Shown: positions 18,032-26,364, numbered from the stretch's first letter. The stretch is 64,000 bases of DNA from Pseudomonas frederiksbergensis (GCF_003732665.1 NZ_MOBP01000021.1:175976-239975), one strand, 5' to 3'. The notes: a model not told the origin generated them from the letters alone. Numbers and translations: made by a program.

Positions 18032-19726
18032 ATGATCGAGGTCACCGAGGTTTCCATTGCCGAGCTGCGTGCGGCGCTCGAATCGGGCCAGACCACGGCG
18101 GTTGAGCTGGTCCAGGCCTATCTGGCTCGCATCGACGCCTATGACGGCGACCTCAACGCCGTTGTCGTGCGTAACCCCGAGGCGTTGGCAGAAGCCCAAG
18201 CCAGCGACGCCCGACGCGCCAAAGGCCAGACCCTGGGGCCGCTCGATGGCATCCCCTACACTGCCAAGGACAGCTACCTGGTGAAGGGCCTGACCGCCGC
18301 CTCCGGCAGCCCGGCCTTCGCCAACCTGATCGCCTATCGCGACGCCTTCACCATCGAACGCCTGCGCGGCGCCGGGGCGATTTGCCTGGGCAAAACCAAC
18401 ATGCCGCCGATGGCCAATGGCGGGATGCAACGCGGGGTTTATGGCCGGGCCGAGAGCCCGTACAACGCCGACTACCTCACCGCGCCGTTCGCTTCCGGTT
18501 CCTCTAACGGGGCTGGTACGGCCACCGCCGCCAGTTTCGCCGCTTTCGGTCTGGCGGAAGAAACCTGGTCCAGCGGTCGCGGCCCGGCGTCGAACAATGG
18601 CTTGTGCGCCTACACGCCGTCCCGTGGGGTGATTTCGGTACGTGGCAACTGGCCGCTGACCCCGACCATGGACGTGGTGGTGCCGTTCGCCCGGACCATG
18701 GCTGACTTGCTTGAAGTGCTCGACGTCGTAGTCGCCGAAGACACCGACACCCGTGGCGACCTGTGGCGCCTGCAACCCTGGGTGCCGATCCCGAGCGTCG
18801 CATCGGTGCGCCCTGCGTCCTATGCCGAACTTGCCGCGAATCCACAAGCACTCGCCGGCAAACGCCTCGGCATTCCGAAGATGTACATCAATGCCGATCC
18901 CGAAGCTGGCACCTCCGAAGCACCGGGCATCGGCGGCCCAACCGGCCAACGCATCAACACCCGCGCTTCGGTGATCGAGCTGTGGAAACAGGCGCGCCAG
19001 GCACTCGAAGCGGCCGGCGCCGAAGTGATCGAAGTCGACTTCCCGCTGGTCTCCAACTGCGAAGGCGACCGCCCCGGCGCGCCGACCGTGTTCAATCGCG
19101 GCATCGTGTCCAAGGAGTTCCTGCACCATGAGTTGTGGGACCTGACGGCTTGGGCGTTTGATGATTTCTTGCAGGCGAACGGCGATCCGAAATTGAATCG
19201 TCTGGTCGATGTCGATGGCCCGCTGATCTTCCCCCACGACCCGGGCACACTCCCGAATCGCGAAGGTGACCTGGCGGCGGGCATGGATGAGTACGTGCGC
19301 ATGGCCGAGCGCGGGATTACCCCGTGGGACCAGATCGCCACATTGCCGGACGGACTTCGGGGGCTTGAGCAGACTCGCCGACTCGACCTTGAACACTGGA
19401 TGGACCGCCTCGGCCTCGACGCCGTGCTGTTCCCGACCGTCGCCGACGTCGGCCCGGCGGACGCGGATGTGAATCCCGCGTCGGCAGACATCGCGTGGAG
19501 CAACGGGGTTTGGGTCGCCAACGGCAACCTCGCCATCCGCCATTTGGGCGTGCCGACAGTGACAGTGCCGATGGGCGTGATGGCGGACATTGGCATGCCG
19601 GTCGGGCTGACGTTTGCGGGCCGGGCGTATGACGATTCGACGTTGCTGCGGTTGGCATCGGCGTTTGAAGCGACGGGGAGCAAGCGGCTGATTCCGCCGC
19701 GTACACCCGCGCTTACTGCTAACTAA
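18032..19726 (+). CDS. Amidase-signature family hydrolase
   Basis: The 564-residue enzyme carries the Ser-cisSer-Lys triad at family spacing: Lys79 in YTAKDSY, cis-Ser157 in GSSNGAG and nucleophile Ser181 in WSSGRGPA. The Gly-Ser-rich loop is shorter in glycine than in textbook members (WSSGRGPA where GGSxRxPA is usual), but the key residues are present. It should hydrolyse a carboxamide in the cytoplasm; no signal peptide is seen. A nine-codon frame (ATG at 18006) ends in TGA overlapping the start codon, so initiation may be coupled to it. Confidence 0.9.
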   Translation: MIEVTEVSIAELRAALESGQTTAVELVQAYLARIDAYDGDLNAVVVRNPEALAEAQASDARRAKGQTLGPLDGIPYTAKDSYLVKGLTAASGSPAFANLIAYRDAFTIERLRGAGAICLGKTNMPPMANGGMQRGVYGRAESPYNADYLTAPFASGSSNGAGTATAASFAAFGLAEETWSSGRGPASNNGLCAYTPSRGVISVRGNWPLTPTMDVVVPFARTMADLLEVLDVVVAEDTDTRGDLWRLQPWVPIPSVASVRPASYAELAANPQALAGKRLGIPKMYINADPEAGTSEAPGIGGPTGQRINTRASVIELWKQARQALEAAGAEVIEVDFPLVSNCEGDRPGAPTVFNRGIVSKEFLHHELWDLTAWAFDDFLQANGDPKLNRLVDVDGPLIFPHDPGTLPNREGDLAAGMDEYVRMAERGITPWDQIATLPDGLRGLEQTRRLDLEHWMDRLGLDAVLFPTVADVGPADADVNPASADIAWSNGVWVANGNLAIRHLGVPTVTVPMGVMADIGMPVGLTFAGRAYDDSTLLRLASAFEATGSKRLIPPRTPALTAN

Positions 19727-19739
19727 ACCCAAATCCCCT

Positions 19740-19828
19740 ATGGGAGCGGGCTCGCTCGCGAAAGCGGTGTGTCAGTCAGCATTGATGTTGACTGATGCAC
19801 CGCCTTCGCGAGCAAGCCCGCTCCCACA
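19740..19828. repeat. REP doublet
   Basis: One inverted pair with a variant left arm (TATGGGAGCGGGCTCGCTCG) and a standard right arm lies 13 bp after the amidase stop. Confidence 0.95.
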
Positions 19829-19933
19829 GGTCAACGAACCAGCCCTGCGTGCCCAGAAAGCCCTCCCCCCACAAATTTAATGAACCCTCCCCGCCGCCAC
19901 CCACCTAAAGCAATGACTTTCAGGAGGTGGCTA

Positions 19934-20134
19934 ATGCAAATCGAATACGTCTGGGTCGCACTCGCGGCAGTACTGGTGGTGATTGAATTGTGGGCGATCA
20001 ACAAAGTGATCAAAAGCGGCAGCAAGGTCGACAACAAAGGCGTGTGGATCGTCGTCATCGTCTTCGTGCCCCTCATCGGCCTCATCGCCTGGGCAATGGC
20101 CGGGCCGAAACACAGCACCCATAGCGCGCAATAA
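19934..20134 (+). CDS. Small membrane protein with PLDc_N-type domain
   Basis: The 66-residue product starts at ATG 19934, with a perfect AGGAGG at 19922-19927. It has two hydrophobic helices (VWVALAAVLVVIELWAINKV and VWIVVIVFVPLIGLIAWAMA) ending in a short polar tail. The pattern of the second helix, PLIGLIAW after a VxNKGVW turn, matches the membrane-anchoring N-terminal domain of phospholipase-D-type cardiolipin synthases, here without any catalytic part. Such stand-alone copies are common in Pseudomonas; the role is unknown. The longer frame from 19880 lacks a ribosome site. Confidence 0.8.
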   Translation: MQIEYVWVALAAVLVVIELWAINKVIKSGSKVDNKGVWIVVIVFVPLIGLIAWAMAGPKHSTHSAQ

Positions 20135-20157
20135 CCAAACCGCCGCACACTCGCTTT

Positions 20158-20373
20158 TTTTGTGGCGAGGGGGCTTGCCCCCGTTGGGCTGCGAAGCAGC
20201 CCCCCAGCACTTCAAAAAGCCCCGAAGATTCGGGGCTTCATCATTTCTGAACATCCCCGCAACCCACGTAGGAGCTGCCGAAGGCTGCGATCTTTGGATC
20301 TTCACGTCCGAAAACTACGTAGGAAAATACCCTTTGTGGTGAGGGACCTTATCCCCGCCGAGCAGCGAAGCAC
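20158..20373. repeat. REP-like elements of other classes
   Basis: Three degenerate repeats of different class fill most of the gap. One is TGTGGCGAGGGGGCTTGCCC with a GGGCTGCGAAGCAGCCCC stem (20160-20206). The second is a half-site GTAGGAGCTGCCGAAGGCTG (about 20269-20290), related to the hairpin at 33785. The third is TGTGGTGAGGGACCTTATCC (20335-20373). The rest of the 629-bp gap to 20627 shows nothing I can support as a gene. Confidence 0.7.
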
Positions 20374-20626
20374 CCCCAATCCTCTGCCACCTATTTCCTC
20401 AGACATTTCCGAAGCCCCGGCGCACAAGGGTTTAACCCAGAACCCAGCAAACCCCCTTCACCACAACTGCCCAAAACGCGTCCTACACCCCGGTTGCGAG
20501 CCCAAAAATGCCCACCTATATTCGACCCGTCGCCACAGCAATTGGCGATAGGGTTTCGCAGCCCTGACCAAGATGACTACACCGTCAAATGAGAACTCTG
20601 GCAAAATTCGCCCGCGTTTCATTTCA

Positions 20627-20732
20627 TGGCGGTTGTGCGCGGGAGACTTTCGAGTCTGCCGAGCGTGGTCTCTTCTCGGTCTGCGAACCCGCGCACAACT
20701 GCCACCCAATTGTTTCGCAGCGAAAAGGTGGC
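20627..20732 (+). promoter_or_regulatory. Highly structured 5' leader with mutually exclusive stems
   Basis: Bases 20627-20643 pair with 20688-20704 in a 17-bp helix with one G-U pair. This closes over two small hairpins: AGACT-TTCG-AGTCT at 20644-20657 and CCGAG/CTCGG at 20659-20663 with 20675-20679. A further hairpin pairs GCCACC (20701-20706) with GGTGGC (20727-20732), with inner TTTCG/CGAAA. It shares bases 20701-20704 with the long helix, so the two cannot both form fully. The layout, 30 bp before the start at 20764, suggests an attenuator or RNA-binding leader; the function is inference. Confidence 0.55.
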
Positions 20733-20763
20733 TCTTCTATTTACGCCTGTAGAGACCATCCAT

Positions 20764-21057
20764 ATGACAACTCAACACCCGCCCCGCCGCTTCACCCCCA
20801 TGTCCCAATTCGCCACCGACTACCCCGTCCTCCTAATCGACAACGACGCCCCCATCCGCGAACTCCACAACTGCGTCAGCGAACGCCTGAACGCCGTCCT
20901 CAAATACCTCAACCTCATGGCCTGCACCAGCCTGCCGGACTACGCCGAAAACGACATCAACACCGTCACCAACATCGCCTTGATCCTGATCCGGGATGTG
21001 CATGATGTTTTTCGGGTGATCGAGCAGCGTGGGTTTGATACGCCACCGAATCAGTAA
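20764..21057 (+). CDS. Small protein of unknown function (DUF6124-like in style)
   Basis: The 97-residue protein starts at ATG 20764. A second candidate ATG is at 20800, and neither has a strong ribosome site. The C-terminal two thirds look like a pair of amphipathic helices (ELHNCVSERLNAVLKYLNLM and INTVTNIALILIRDVHDVFR). Size and layout recall the Pseudomonas-restricted DUF6124/DUF3077 small proteins, but I cannot confirm membership. It is preceded by the folded leader at 20627-20732 and followed closely by a terminator, so it is a single-gene unit. Confidence 0.6.
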   Translation: MTTQHPPRRFTPMSQFATDYPVLLIDNDAPIRELHNCVSERLNAVLKYLNLMACTSLPDYAENDINTVTNIALILIRDVHDVFRVIEQRGFDTPPNQ

Positions 21058-21072
21058 CCCGAATCAAGTCGC

Positions 21073-21100
21073 AAAAAAACCGCATGTCTGCGGTTTTTTT
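21073..21100 (+). terminator. Rho-independent terminator after the 20764 gene
   Basis: The stem CCGCA/TGCGG with a TGTC loop is flanked by a run of A on the left and seven T on the right. It lies 16 bp after the stop codon. Confidence 0.85.
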
Positions 21101-21280
21101 ACGTCGTCCGGAAGCTGGGCCAACAACCGACCCTGCCAATCCAGCCATGCAACCCGCGCCCCTTCCACCAATATCAACTTAATGGCACTCTGCCACCTAT
21201 TTGGCATATCTCTGCGGGATTCGTTTTGCTCGAACCAGTAATCCCGCCCATTTCTCAAACCGCTACGGACAGAAACGCCC

Positions 21281-21808
21281 ATGAAACCGCTGTACTTAAG
21301 CTCGCTACTGCTGCTAATCGCAGGTTGCTCGCCAATCCCACAATACGAAGCCCCCGCCAACGCCCCACAAGCGCAGATCCGCAGCGAAATGGACGCAATG
21401 ATCAATCGTCGCAACTACCTGACCCTTAGCGCAGCGCCGACCATGGCCTGCAAGTACGGCCGATCGGTGCCCGTGACACCCGCTCGGCAACTGTTCTCGG
21501 TCTGGGGTGGCTACCCATCGACCCCCTCGAAACCCGAAGGTTTTCGAGCCATTGAAGCGGGCAAGCCGATCCATCTGTTGCTGGAGGGCGGGGCCAGCGG
21601 CAACCGCAGATGCACGGTCGATTTTGTTACCGAGTTCATGCCGGGCGCTCGCTATGTGATCAAGGGCGGCATCACCGACGGCCCTCATGTCATGAGCGGC
21701 TGCCAGATCAACATTGTCGATCTGGATTCCGGGGTTCGACTGTTTCAGGCCGAGCAGTCACCGGCCAACGGCTGTGCTCTGGATCGGCTGTCGTTGCCGA
21801 TGCGTTGA
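21281..21808 (+). CDS. Lipoprotein of unknown function
   Basis: The 175-residue protein has a lipoprotein signal (MKPLYLSSLLLLIAGC) with Cys at residue 16. The mature part contains a conserved-looking core with Cys in NRRCTVDF and VMSGCQINIVDLDSG and alternating strands. I infer a beta-sandwich lipoprotein with a disulphide. It has no recognisable domain. It is monocistronic, followed by a hairpin at 21871-21913. Confidence 0.75.
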   Translation: MKPLYLSSLLLLIAGCSPIPQYEAPANAPQAQIRSEMDAMINRRNYLTLSAAPTMACKYGRSVPVTPARQLFSVWGGYPSTPSKPEGFRAIEAGKPIHLLLEGGASGNRRCTVDFVTEFMPGARYVIKGGITDGPHVMSGCQINIVDLDSGVRLFQAEQSPANGCALDRLSLPMR

Positions 21809-21870
21809 GCGCGAACTGGTTGAGCGCGGGGGTCGCTAAATGTGTAATTGGGTGAAATGACGCTGGAAAT

Positions 21871-21913
21871 AAGGTGATAGATCTTTGTTTAAATAGATCA
21901 GTCACCTTTTTTT
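21871..21913 (+). terminator. Terminator-like hairpin before the hcp island
   Basis: AAGGTGATAGATCT pairs with AGATCAGTCACCTT (one unpaired G) and is followed by TTTTT. It separates the lipoprotein gene from hcp. The next 176 bp to the hcp start are AT-rich and hold only the hcp leader. Confidence 0.7.
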
Positions 21914-22089
21914 GCTTAAAAATGAATGCACCCCGATCCTTCTGTAGGAAATTCTCCCAGTCGGCTGTAAGAAAACCCTGTTTTTCCCCAATGTTCTAAC
22001 ACCGAAAATAAAAGCTAATACACTCCCGGCAAAAATACCTTCGCACCCGTGGCGCGGTTTTTGAAAAGTTTAAAAAAAGGAGCTATTAA

Positions 22090-22590
22090 GTGGCGAATCA
22101 CAGCTACATGACTGTTAATGGGAAACGACAAGGTCTAATTTCCGCTGGTTGTTCTGGGCAAAGCTCTATAGGTAACAAATGTCAATTTGGTCATGAAGAC
22201 GAAATCATGGTATTGGCCTATTCCCACAACATGATTACTGGCAATGATGGCGGCGTTTCAGGTGGGCGCGGCAAGCACATGCCTATCATGATCACCAAAA
22301 ATATTGATAAGTCTTCGCCATTGCTGGCTAGCGCACTTCATGCACAAGAAGAGATTGAGTGCATTATTAATCTCTACAGAACAGCCCCTACCGGCGGGCA
22401 GGATAAATATTATTCAATCCAACTGTCTGGCGCGCGCATTGCGCATATCACCCTGCAAGTTCCTCACTCTATCCATATGAACGATGCCCAACCGCAAGAG
22501 ATGGTGTCCATTCGTTATCGGGATATCAGTTGGACGCATATTCAGGCAGGAACCAGTGCCTACAGCACATGGGGGAATGAAGGTGAGTGA
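22090..22590 (+). CDS. hcp: Hcp-family type VI secretion tube protein
   Basis: The 166-residue protein matches the Hcp1 family across its length. It has the N-terminal MANHSYMTVNGKRQGLI, the region HEDEIMVLAYSHNM, the GRGKHMPIMITKNIDKSSP segment and the closing RYRDISWTHIQAGTSAYSTW. Hcp hexamers stack into the type VI secretion tube and carry small effectors in their lumen. The start is GTG 22090 with AAAAAGGAG upstream. No other type VI genes lie in the window, so this is an orphan copy that would use a main cluster elsewhere. The next gene overlaps its stop, which suggests a cognate cargo. Confidence 0.93.
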   Translation: MANHSYMTVNGKRQGLISAGCSGQSSIGNKCQFGHEDEIMVLAYSHNMITGNDGGVSGGRGKHMPIMITKNIDKSSPLLASALHAQEEIECIINLYRTAPTGGQDKYYSIQLSGARIAHITLQVPHSIHMNDAQPQEMVSIRYRDISWTHIQAGTSAYSTWGNEGE

Positions 22591-23269
22591 AAAAACTTGC
22601 GATATTCACGACGTGGTTAAATCTGCATCCGACCTAGTCGCATTTGGTTGTTCTGTTGGCGCTACGCAGCTATATGATAGTTTCATGCAGATTCAATTCA
22701 GTTCTATAGTTTCTTCTTTTGCCAATGAGATCATCTTGGCCGTGGATGAAGGCATCATCAGTGCACAGCAAGGAATACAACAAATCAGAGATGAATACGC
22801 CGAATTATCGTCCAAGGCGCTTTTCTATGCCCAAAACGGTATAGGCGTTTTAGCGGGCGTTATGCAGATTCAGTCTGGCGCCTCGACAATAAAGAACACA
22901 AGAGGTATAAACACGCCCATGGGTATCCTTTATTCCGCCCACGGCGTCAATAATATTTATGAAGGCGCGGGGAATATATACAACGGGCCTAACGCACCGA
23001 GCACAGTAGGCCCGGTTCGAAAAATGTATCAGAGCCTAGCCAAGGATACTCAGGCCGGCAATATTGCCTATTACTCTGTAGACTTAGGTCTTTCAGCTTT
23101 TGGTGTCTTTAAACCCGTAAGAAAGTTTGATTCAATAGAGCTTTTCAGACACGACCCAATCAACTATGAGCGTGCTTTTCAGCAAATGGGAAGGCTGACT
23201 TTGGCCTTTGAAGCCTTGGTCGATGCAATTACGATCAAAAGTATCGGAGAAGAAACTAACTCAAAATAA
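22577..23269 (+). CDS. Putative Hcp-linked effector (DUF4225-like)
   Basis: The gene starts inside the end of hcp: ATG 22577 or GTG 22583, overlapping the hcp stop by 14 or 8 bp, so translation is probably coupled. The product is about 230 residues. The middle has small-residue-rich helices (about 85-125, GIGVLAGVMQIQSGAS) able to sit in a membrane. A conserved-looking C-terminal half follows: LYSAHGVNNIYEGAGNIYN, then NIAYYSVDLGLSAFG. This pattern resembles DUF4225 proteins often found beside type VI genes in Pseudomonas (from memory, not checked). Effector function is inferred from position. GC content is well below that of the neighbours. Confidence 0.65.
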   Translation: MKVSEKTCDIHDVVKSASDLVAFGCSVGATQLYDSFMQIQFSSIVSSFANEIILAVDEGIISAQQGIQQIRDEYAELSSKALFYAQNGIGVLAGVMQIQSGASTIKNTRGINTPMGILYSAHGVNNIYEGAGNIYNGPNAPSTVGPVRKMYQSLAKDTQAGNIAYYSVDLGLSAFGVFKPVRKFDSIELFRHDPINYERAFQQMGRLTLAFEALVDAITIKSIGEETNSK

Positions 23270-23285
23270 TCACACCTCGGCAAAA

Positions 23286-23708
23286 TTAATCTTTACGACG
23301 CAACCTCCTAACATACAAACCAAGACTAACAAAAACCATTATAAAAATAGCCAAACTCACAACAAAAGAGAACAGTCCCTCCAGACAAAACACCTTACCT
23401 ACTTCCTGAAAGATTATTGCCGCGACCAGTAAAGAACCGATGAAGACGCCAATATACACAGCACCGACAGAATGTCGCTCAACATCAACAGGGCGCCCAA
23501 GAGAAATGGCGATCAGGCTAGGAGAATAATAGCGAAAATTCAAAAACAACAAAGAAGTGAAGACAACGCTGAGTACAACCCAGTAAACACCCTCACCCAA
23601 ATCCACTACTTCCTCTATCAATCCAACAAGAAAAACCGTGTACAAGACACAAACAATTACAGCTAACAAATCCGACATTAAAACCTTAAGAAAATCTCGC
23701 ACCCGCAT
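23286..23708 (-). CDS. Four-helix membrane protein, candidate immunity protein
   Basis: The frame opens at TTG 23774, but ATG 23708 with AAGGTG upstream is the more credible start, giving 140 residues. Four hydrophobic segments are clear: LLAVIVCVLYTVFLVGLI, VYWVVLSVVFTSLLFL, VGAVYIGVFIGSLLVAAIIF and FSFVVSLAIFIMVFVSLGLY. A basic tail RRLRRKD follows. It converges on the putative effector gene with 16 bp between the stops. A multi-pass membrane immunity protein would fit an effector that attacks the inner membrane, but the opposite orientation is unusual for a pair. The sequence is AT-rich, like the rest of the island. Confidence 0.6.
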   Translation of the reverse strand: MRVRDFLKVLMSDLLAVIVCVLYTVFLVGLIEEVVDLGEGVYWVVLSVVFTSLLFLNFRYYSPSLIAISLGRPVDVERHSVGAVYIGVFIGSLLVAAIIFQEVGKVFCLEGLFSFVVSLAIFIMVFVSLGLYVRRLRRKD

Positions 23709-24053
23709 AAAATATATACACCTTAAATAATCCAAACTACGCCACCGCTGACACAGACGCAGCATAATATACAAATTTATTATAGCGTCATATTGTCATC
23801 AACAAACCAAAAAATGATACCGATCTACAATTATCGGAAAATTCTTACAAACACCTTCTTTTTATCTTACGCATGCCAAAAATTCTAAGCATAGTATCTA
23901 CTAATTTTTATATAGGATATTTTTAATAAGTTAAAGTTAGACATTACGACCCAGAACTGCATTTTTCACAAAAAAATTCGACGCCTGAACAAAAGCATCG
24001 AATTTCATTAACTATCAGAAAATCTGGTTAAATTATTTCAGATGAAGTCACTG
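23709..24053. other. AT-rich non-coding stretch
   Basis: No reading frame with a ribosome site is seen in about 345 bp. The base composition is far poorer in GC than the flanks, which marks the right edge of the hcp island. It probably holds the promoter of the membrane gene. Confidence 0.6.
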
Positions 24054-24602
24054 TTAAAAATTCGCCGGCGTATTCGCACTAATAATCTCCGCCTCATCCT
24101 GGCCAATATTCCTAAATCGATGCGGCAGCGTCGTCGGGAAGTAATACCCATCCCCAGCATTCAACACACTAATCTGCCCATCAACGGTGAGTTCTACCGT
24201 CCCACGCGTCACCAGCCCACACTCCTCGCCTTCCGAGTGCACGATCGGCTCTTCACCCGAACTGGCTCCAGGCGCGTACTGCTCGCGCAATAAGCGCATC
24301 TGCCGACTCGGCACGGAAGCGCCAATCAGCAGCAACCGCAGTCCATGTCGCCCGAGATCCGGCTGTTCATTCGCCCGAAACACGTATTGATGCTCACGCG
24401 GTGGCTGGTCGAAGGTGAAGAAGTCCGCCAGGGACATGGGGATGCCTTCGAGCAGTTTTTTTAGGGAGCTGACGGAGGGGCTGACGCGATTTTGTTCGAT
24501 CAGGGAGATGGTGGCATTGGTGACGCCGCTACGGCGGGCCAGCTCGCGCTGGGACAGTTTGTAGCTTTCGCGTACTAATTTGAGTCGTGAGCCCGTGTCC
24601 AT
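24054..24602 (-). CDS. puuR: XRE-cupin transcriptional repressor, PuuR type
   Basis: The 182-residue protein has an N-terminal helix-turn-helix (LSQRELARRSGVTNATISLIEQNRVSPSV spread over residues 17-45) and a C-terminal cupin domain (about 110-180, with HSEGEECGLVTRG and GDGYYFPTTLPHRF). This is the layout of PuuR, which represses the putrescine-utilisation genes and is relieved by putrescine. Its place beside puuB, puuC and puuA on the same strand supports the call. The start ATG has AAGG upstream. An inverted repeat at 24692-24722 may be its operator. Confidence 0.88.
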   Translation of the reverse strand: MDTGSRLKLVRESYKLSQRELARRSGVTNATISLIEQNRVSPSVSSLKKLLEGIPMSLADFFTFDQPPREHQYVFRANEQPDLGRHGLRLLLIGASVPSRQMRLLREQYAPGASSGEEPIVHSEGEECGLVTRGTVELTVDGQISVLNAGDGYYFPTTLPHRFRNIGQDEAEIISANTPANF

Positions 24603-24691
24603 GACAGCCTTATGTGTGAACTACTTAAGGGGTGATGGGGGTGGATGGCGGGCGACTTTTGGCCGCGAGGAACACCGCTTCCCTGTCCCAG

Positions 24692-24722
24692 AAACGTGAA
24701 AGGCGGGTATTAAATCACGTTT
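24692..24722. promoter_or_regulatory. Inverted repeat upstream of puuR, possible operator
   Basis: AAACGTGA at 24692-24699 and TCACGTTT at 24715-24722 are exact reverse complements, with 15 bp between, about 90 bp before the puuR start. Autoregulation is inference; I did not find the same half-site before puuA or puuD. The rest of 24603-24830 is G-rich and shows no gene. Confidence 0.35.
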
Positions 24723-24830
24723 GTTCGTGTTGCTCAGCAGGTTCGATGGGTGGTGGGGTAAAAAGGCGGGTGGGGTTGGGTTTGCTTGGGATTGTGGGGG
24801 TTGAGTTGAGGGTGATGGTGACTGGTTTGG

Positions 24831-24998
24831 CCTCTTCGCGAGCAAGCTTTGCTCCTACAGGGGTGGTCGCGATCGGGTACAGATTTTGTGGCAGGCCTGG
24901 ATCTCCTGTGGGAGCGGGCTTGCTCGCGAAGGCGGTGGGTCAGCCACATCTTGGGTGACTGATACGCCGCTTTCGCGAGCAAGCCCGCTCCCACAGGG
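24831..24998. repeat. REP half-site and REP doublet
   Basis: A single right-hand arm lies at 24831-24858, ending GCTCCTACAG, a variant of the standard end. A complete doublet follows at 24908-24998 between puuR and puuB. Confidence 0.95.
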
Positions 24999-25027
24999 TT
25001 TGTGTCCTGCGGGGGATTGCGTGGTGG

Positions 25028-26314
25028 CTAGATACCGAACCGGTCGCGCAGTGCGTAGTACGCGGCGCCCATGGCGGTGAGGGGCGCCTGGAAGGTGCGG
25101 CCGCCGAGCATCGGCATGTGCGGCAATGATGCGAAGGCGTCGAAGCGTTCGGCGTCGCCGCGGATAATTTCGCTGATGAGTTTGCCGGCCAGGTGTGAGC
25201 AGGTGACGCCGTGGCCGCTGTAGCCTTGCATGTAGTAGGCGTTTTTCTCGATGCGGCCGAATTGCGGCATGCGTGACATGGTCAGCAGGAAGTTGCCGGT
25301 CCAGCGGTAGTCGATTTTCACGTCCTTCAGTTGCGGGAAGGTTTTGAGGATTTTCGGTTTGATCAGTTGTTCGATGTCGTCCGGTTCCCGGGCGCCGTAG
25401 ACCACGCCGCCGCCGTACAGCAAGCGGTTGTCGGCGGTGAGACGGTAGTAGTCGAGCAGGTAGTTGCAGTCTTCGACGCAGTAGTTGTTTTTGATCAGGC
25501 TGCGCGCAACTTGCTCGGACAACGGTTCGGTGACGACGATTTGCGAGCCGCAGGGCATGCTTTTGCTGGTCACGCGATTGTCGAGGCCTTGCGGCAGGTA
25601 GGCGTTGCCGGCGATCAGCAGGTACTTGGCGCGGACCACGCCTTTGGCGGTGCGCACGGTGATCGGTTCGCCGTAGGTGATTTCTACCGCCGCCGATTGT
25701 TCGTAGATTTTGCCGCCCAGGCCGATGATGGCCGAGGCTTCGCCGAGGGCCAGGTTCAGTGGGTGGATGTGGCCGCCCTGCATGTCCAGCAGGCCGCCGA
25801 CGTAGTTGTCGCTACCGACTTCGCGTTTGATGTCGGCGGCGTCGAGCATTTTCAGGTTTTTGTTGCCGTAGCGCTCCCAACTGCTCTTCTGCTCGGAAAG
25901 GCCTTTGAGTTGCTTTTTGTTCAGCGCGGCGAAGATGCCACCGGGCTTGTAGTCGCACTGGATGTCGTAATGCTGGATGCGCTGACGGATGATGTCGGCG
26001 CCTTCGAAGATCATGCTGCCGAGGATTTCGGCGGTCTTGTCGCCGTAGCGCTCTTCGATCACATCGACGTCGCGGCTGTAGGAGTTGACCAGTTGACCGC
26101 CGTTGCGACCGCTGGCGCCGAAGCCGACTTTGGCGGCTTCGAGCACGGTCACGCTGTAGCCCGCTTCGGCGAGGAACAGTGCCGAGGACAAACCGGTGTA
26201 GCCGGCGCCGATCACGCAGACGTCGCACTCGACCAGTTCTTCAAGCACCGGGAATTCGCCGGTGAAGTTGCGGGTGGCGGCGTAGTAGCTGTTGACATGT
26301 GTTGTTGGTTTCAT
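25028..26314 (-). CDS. puuB: Gamma-glutamylputrescine oxidase (FAD-dependent)
   Basis: The 428-residue flavoprotein of the DAO family has the N-terminal FAD dinucleotide motif at about residues 33-60 (DVCVIGAGYTGLSSALFLAEAG, GxGxxG core). RNGGQLVNSYSRD and the closing GYSGHGVTCSHLAGK flavin-contact motif follow. In the Puu pathway it oxidises gamma-glutamylputrescine to the aldehyde, with release of ammonia and hydrogen peroxide. It lies 50 bp after puuC on the same strand and is probably in one transcript with it. Confidence 0.88.
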   Translation of the reverse strand: MKPTTHVNSYYAATRNFTGEFPVLEELVECDVCVIGAGYTGLSSALFLAEAGYSVTVLEAAKVGFGASGRNGGQLVNSYSRDVDVIEERYGDKTAEILGSMIFEGADIIRQRIQHYDIQCDYKPGGIFAALNKKQLKGLSEQKSSWERYGNKNLKMLDAADIKREVGSDNYVGGLLDMQGGHIHPLNLALGEASAIIGLGGKIYEQSAAVEITYGEPITVRTAKGVVRAKYLLIAGNAYLPQGLDNRVTSKSMPCGSQIVVTEPLSEQVARSLIKNNYCVEDCNYLLDYYRLTADNRLLYGGGVVYGAREPDDIEQLIKPKILKTFPQLKDVKIDYRWTGNFLLTMSRMPQFGRIEKNAYYMQGYSGHGVTCSHLAGKLISEIIRGDAERFDAFASLPHMPMLGGRTFQAPLTAMGAAYYALRDRFGI

Positions 26315-26364
26315 ACGTTTCTCCGATGGCCGCAGGCACGCCTGCGACCGCCGCTGTAAAGGTG

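Noticed and set aside
20458..20709. 83-codon minus-strand frame through the leader at 20.6 kb
   Set aside because: It crosses the structured leader and has no ribosome site; the sequence looks like a repeat translation.
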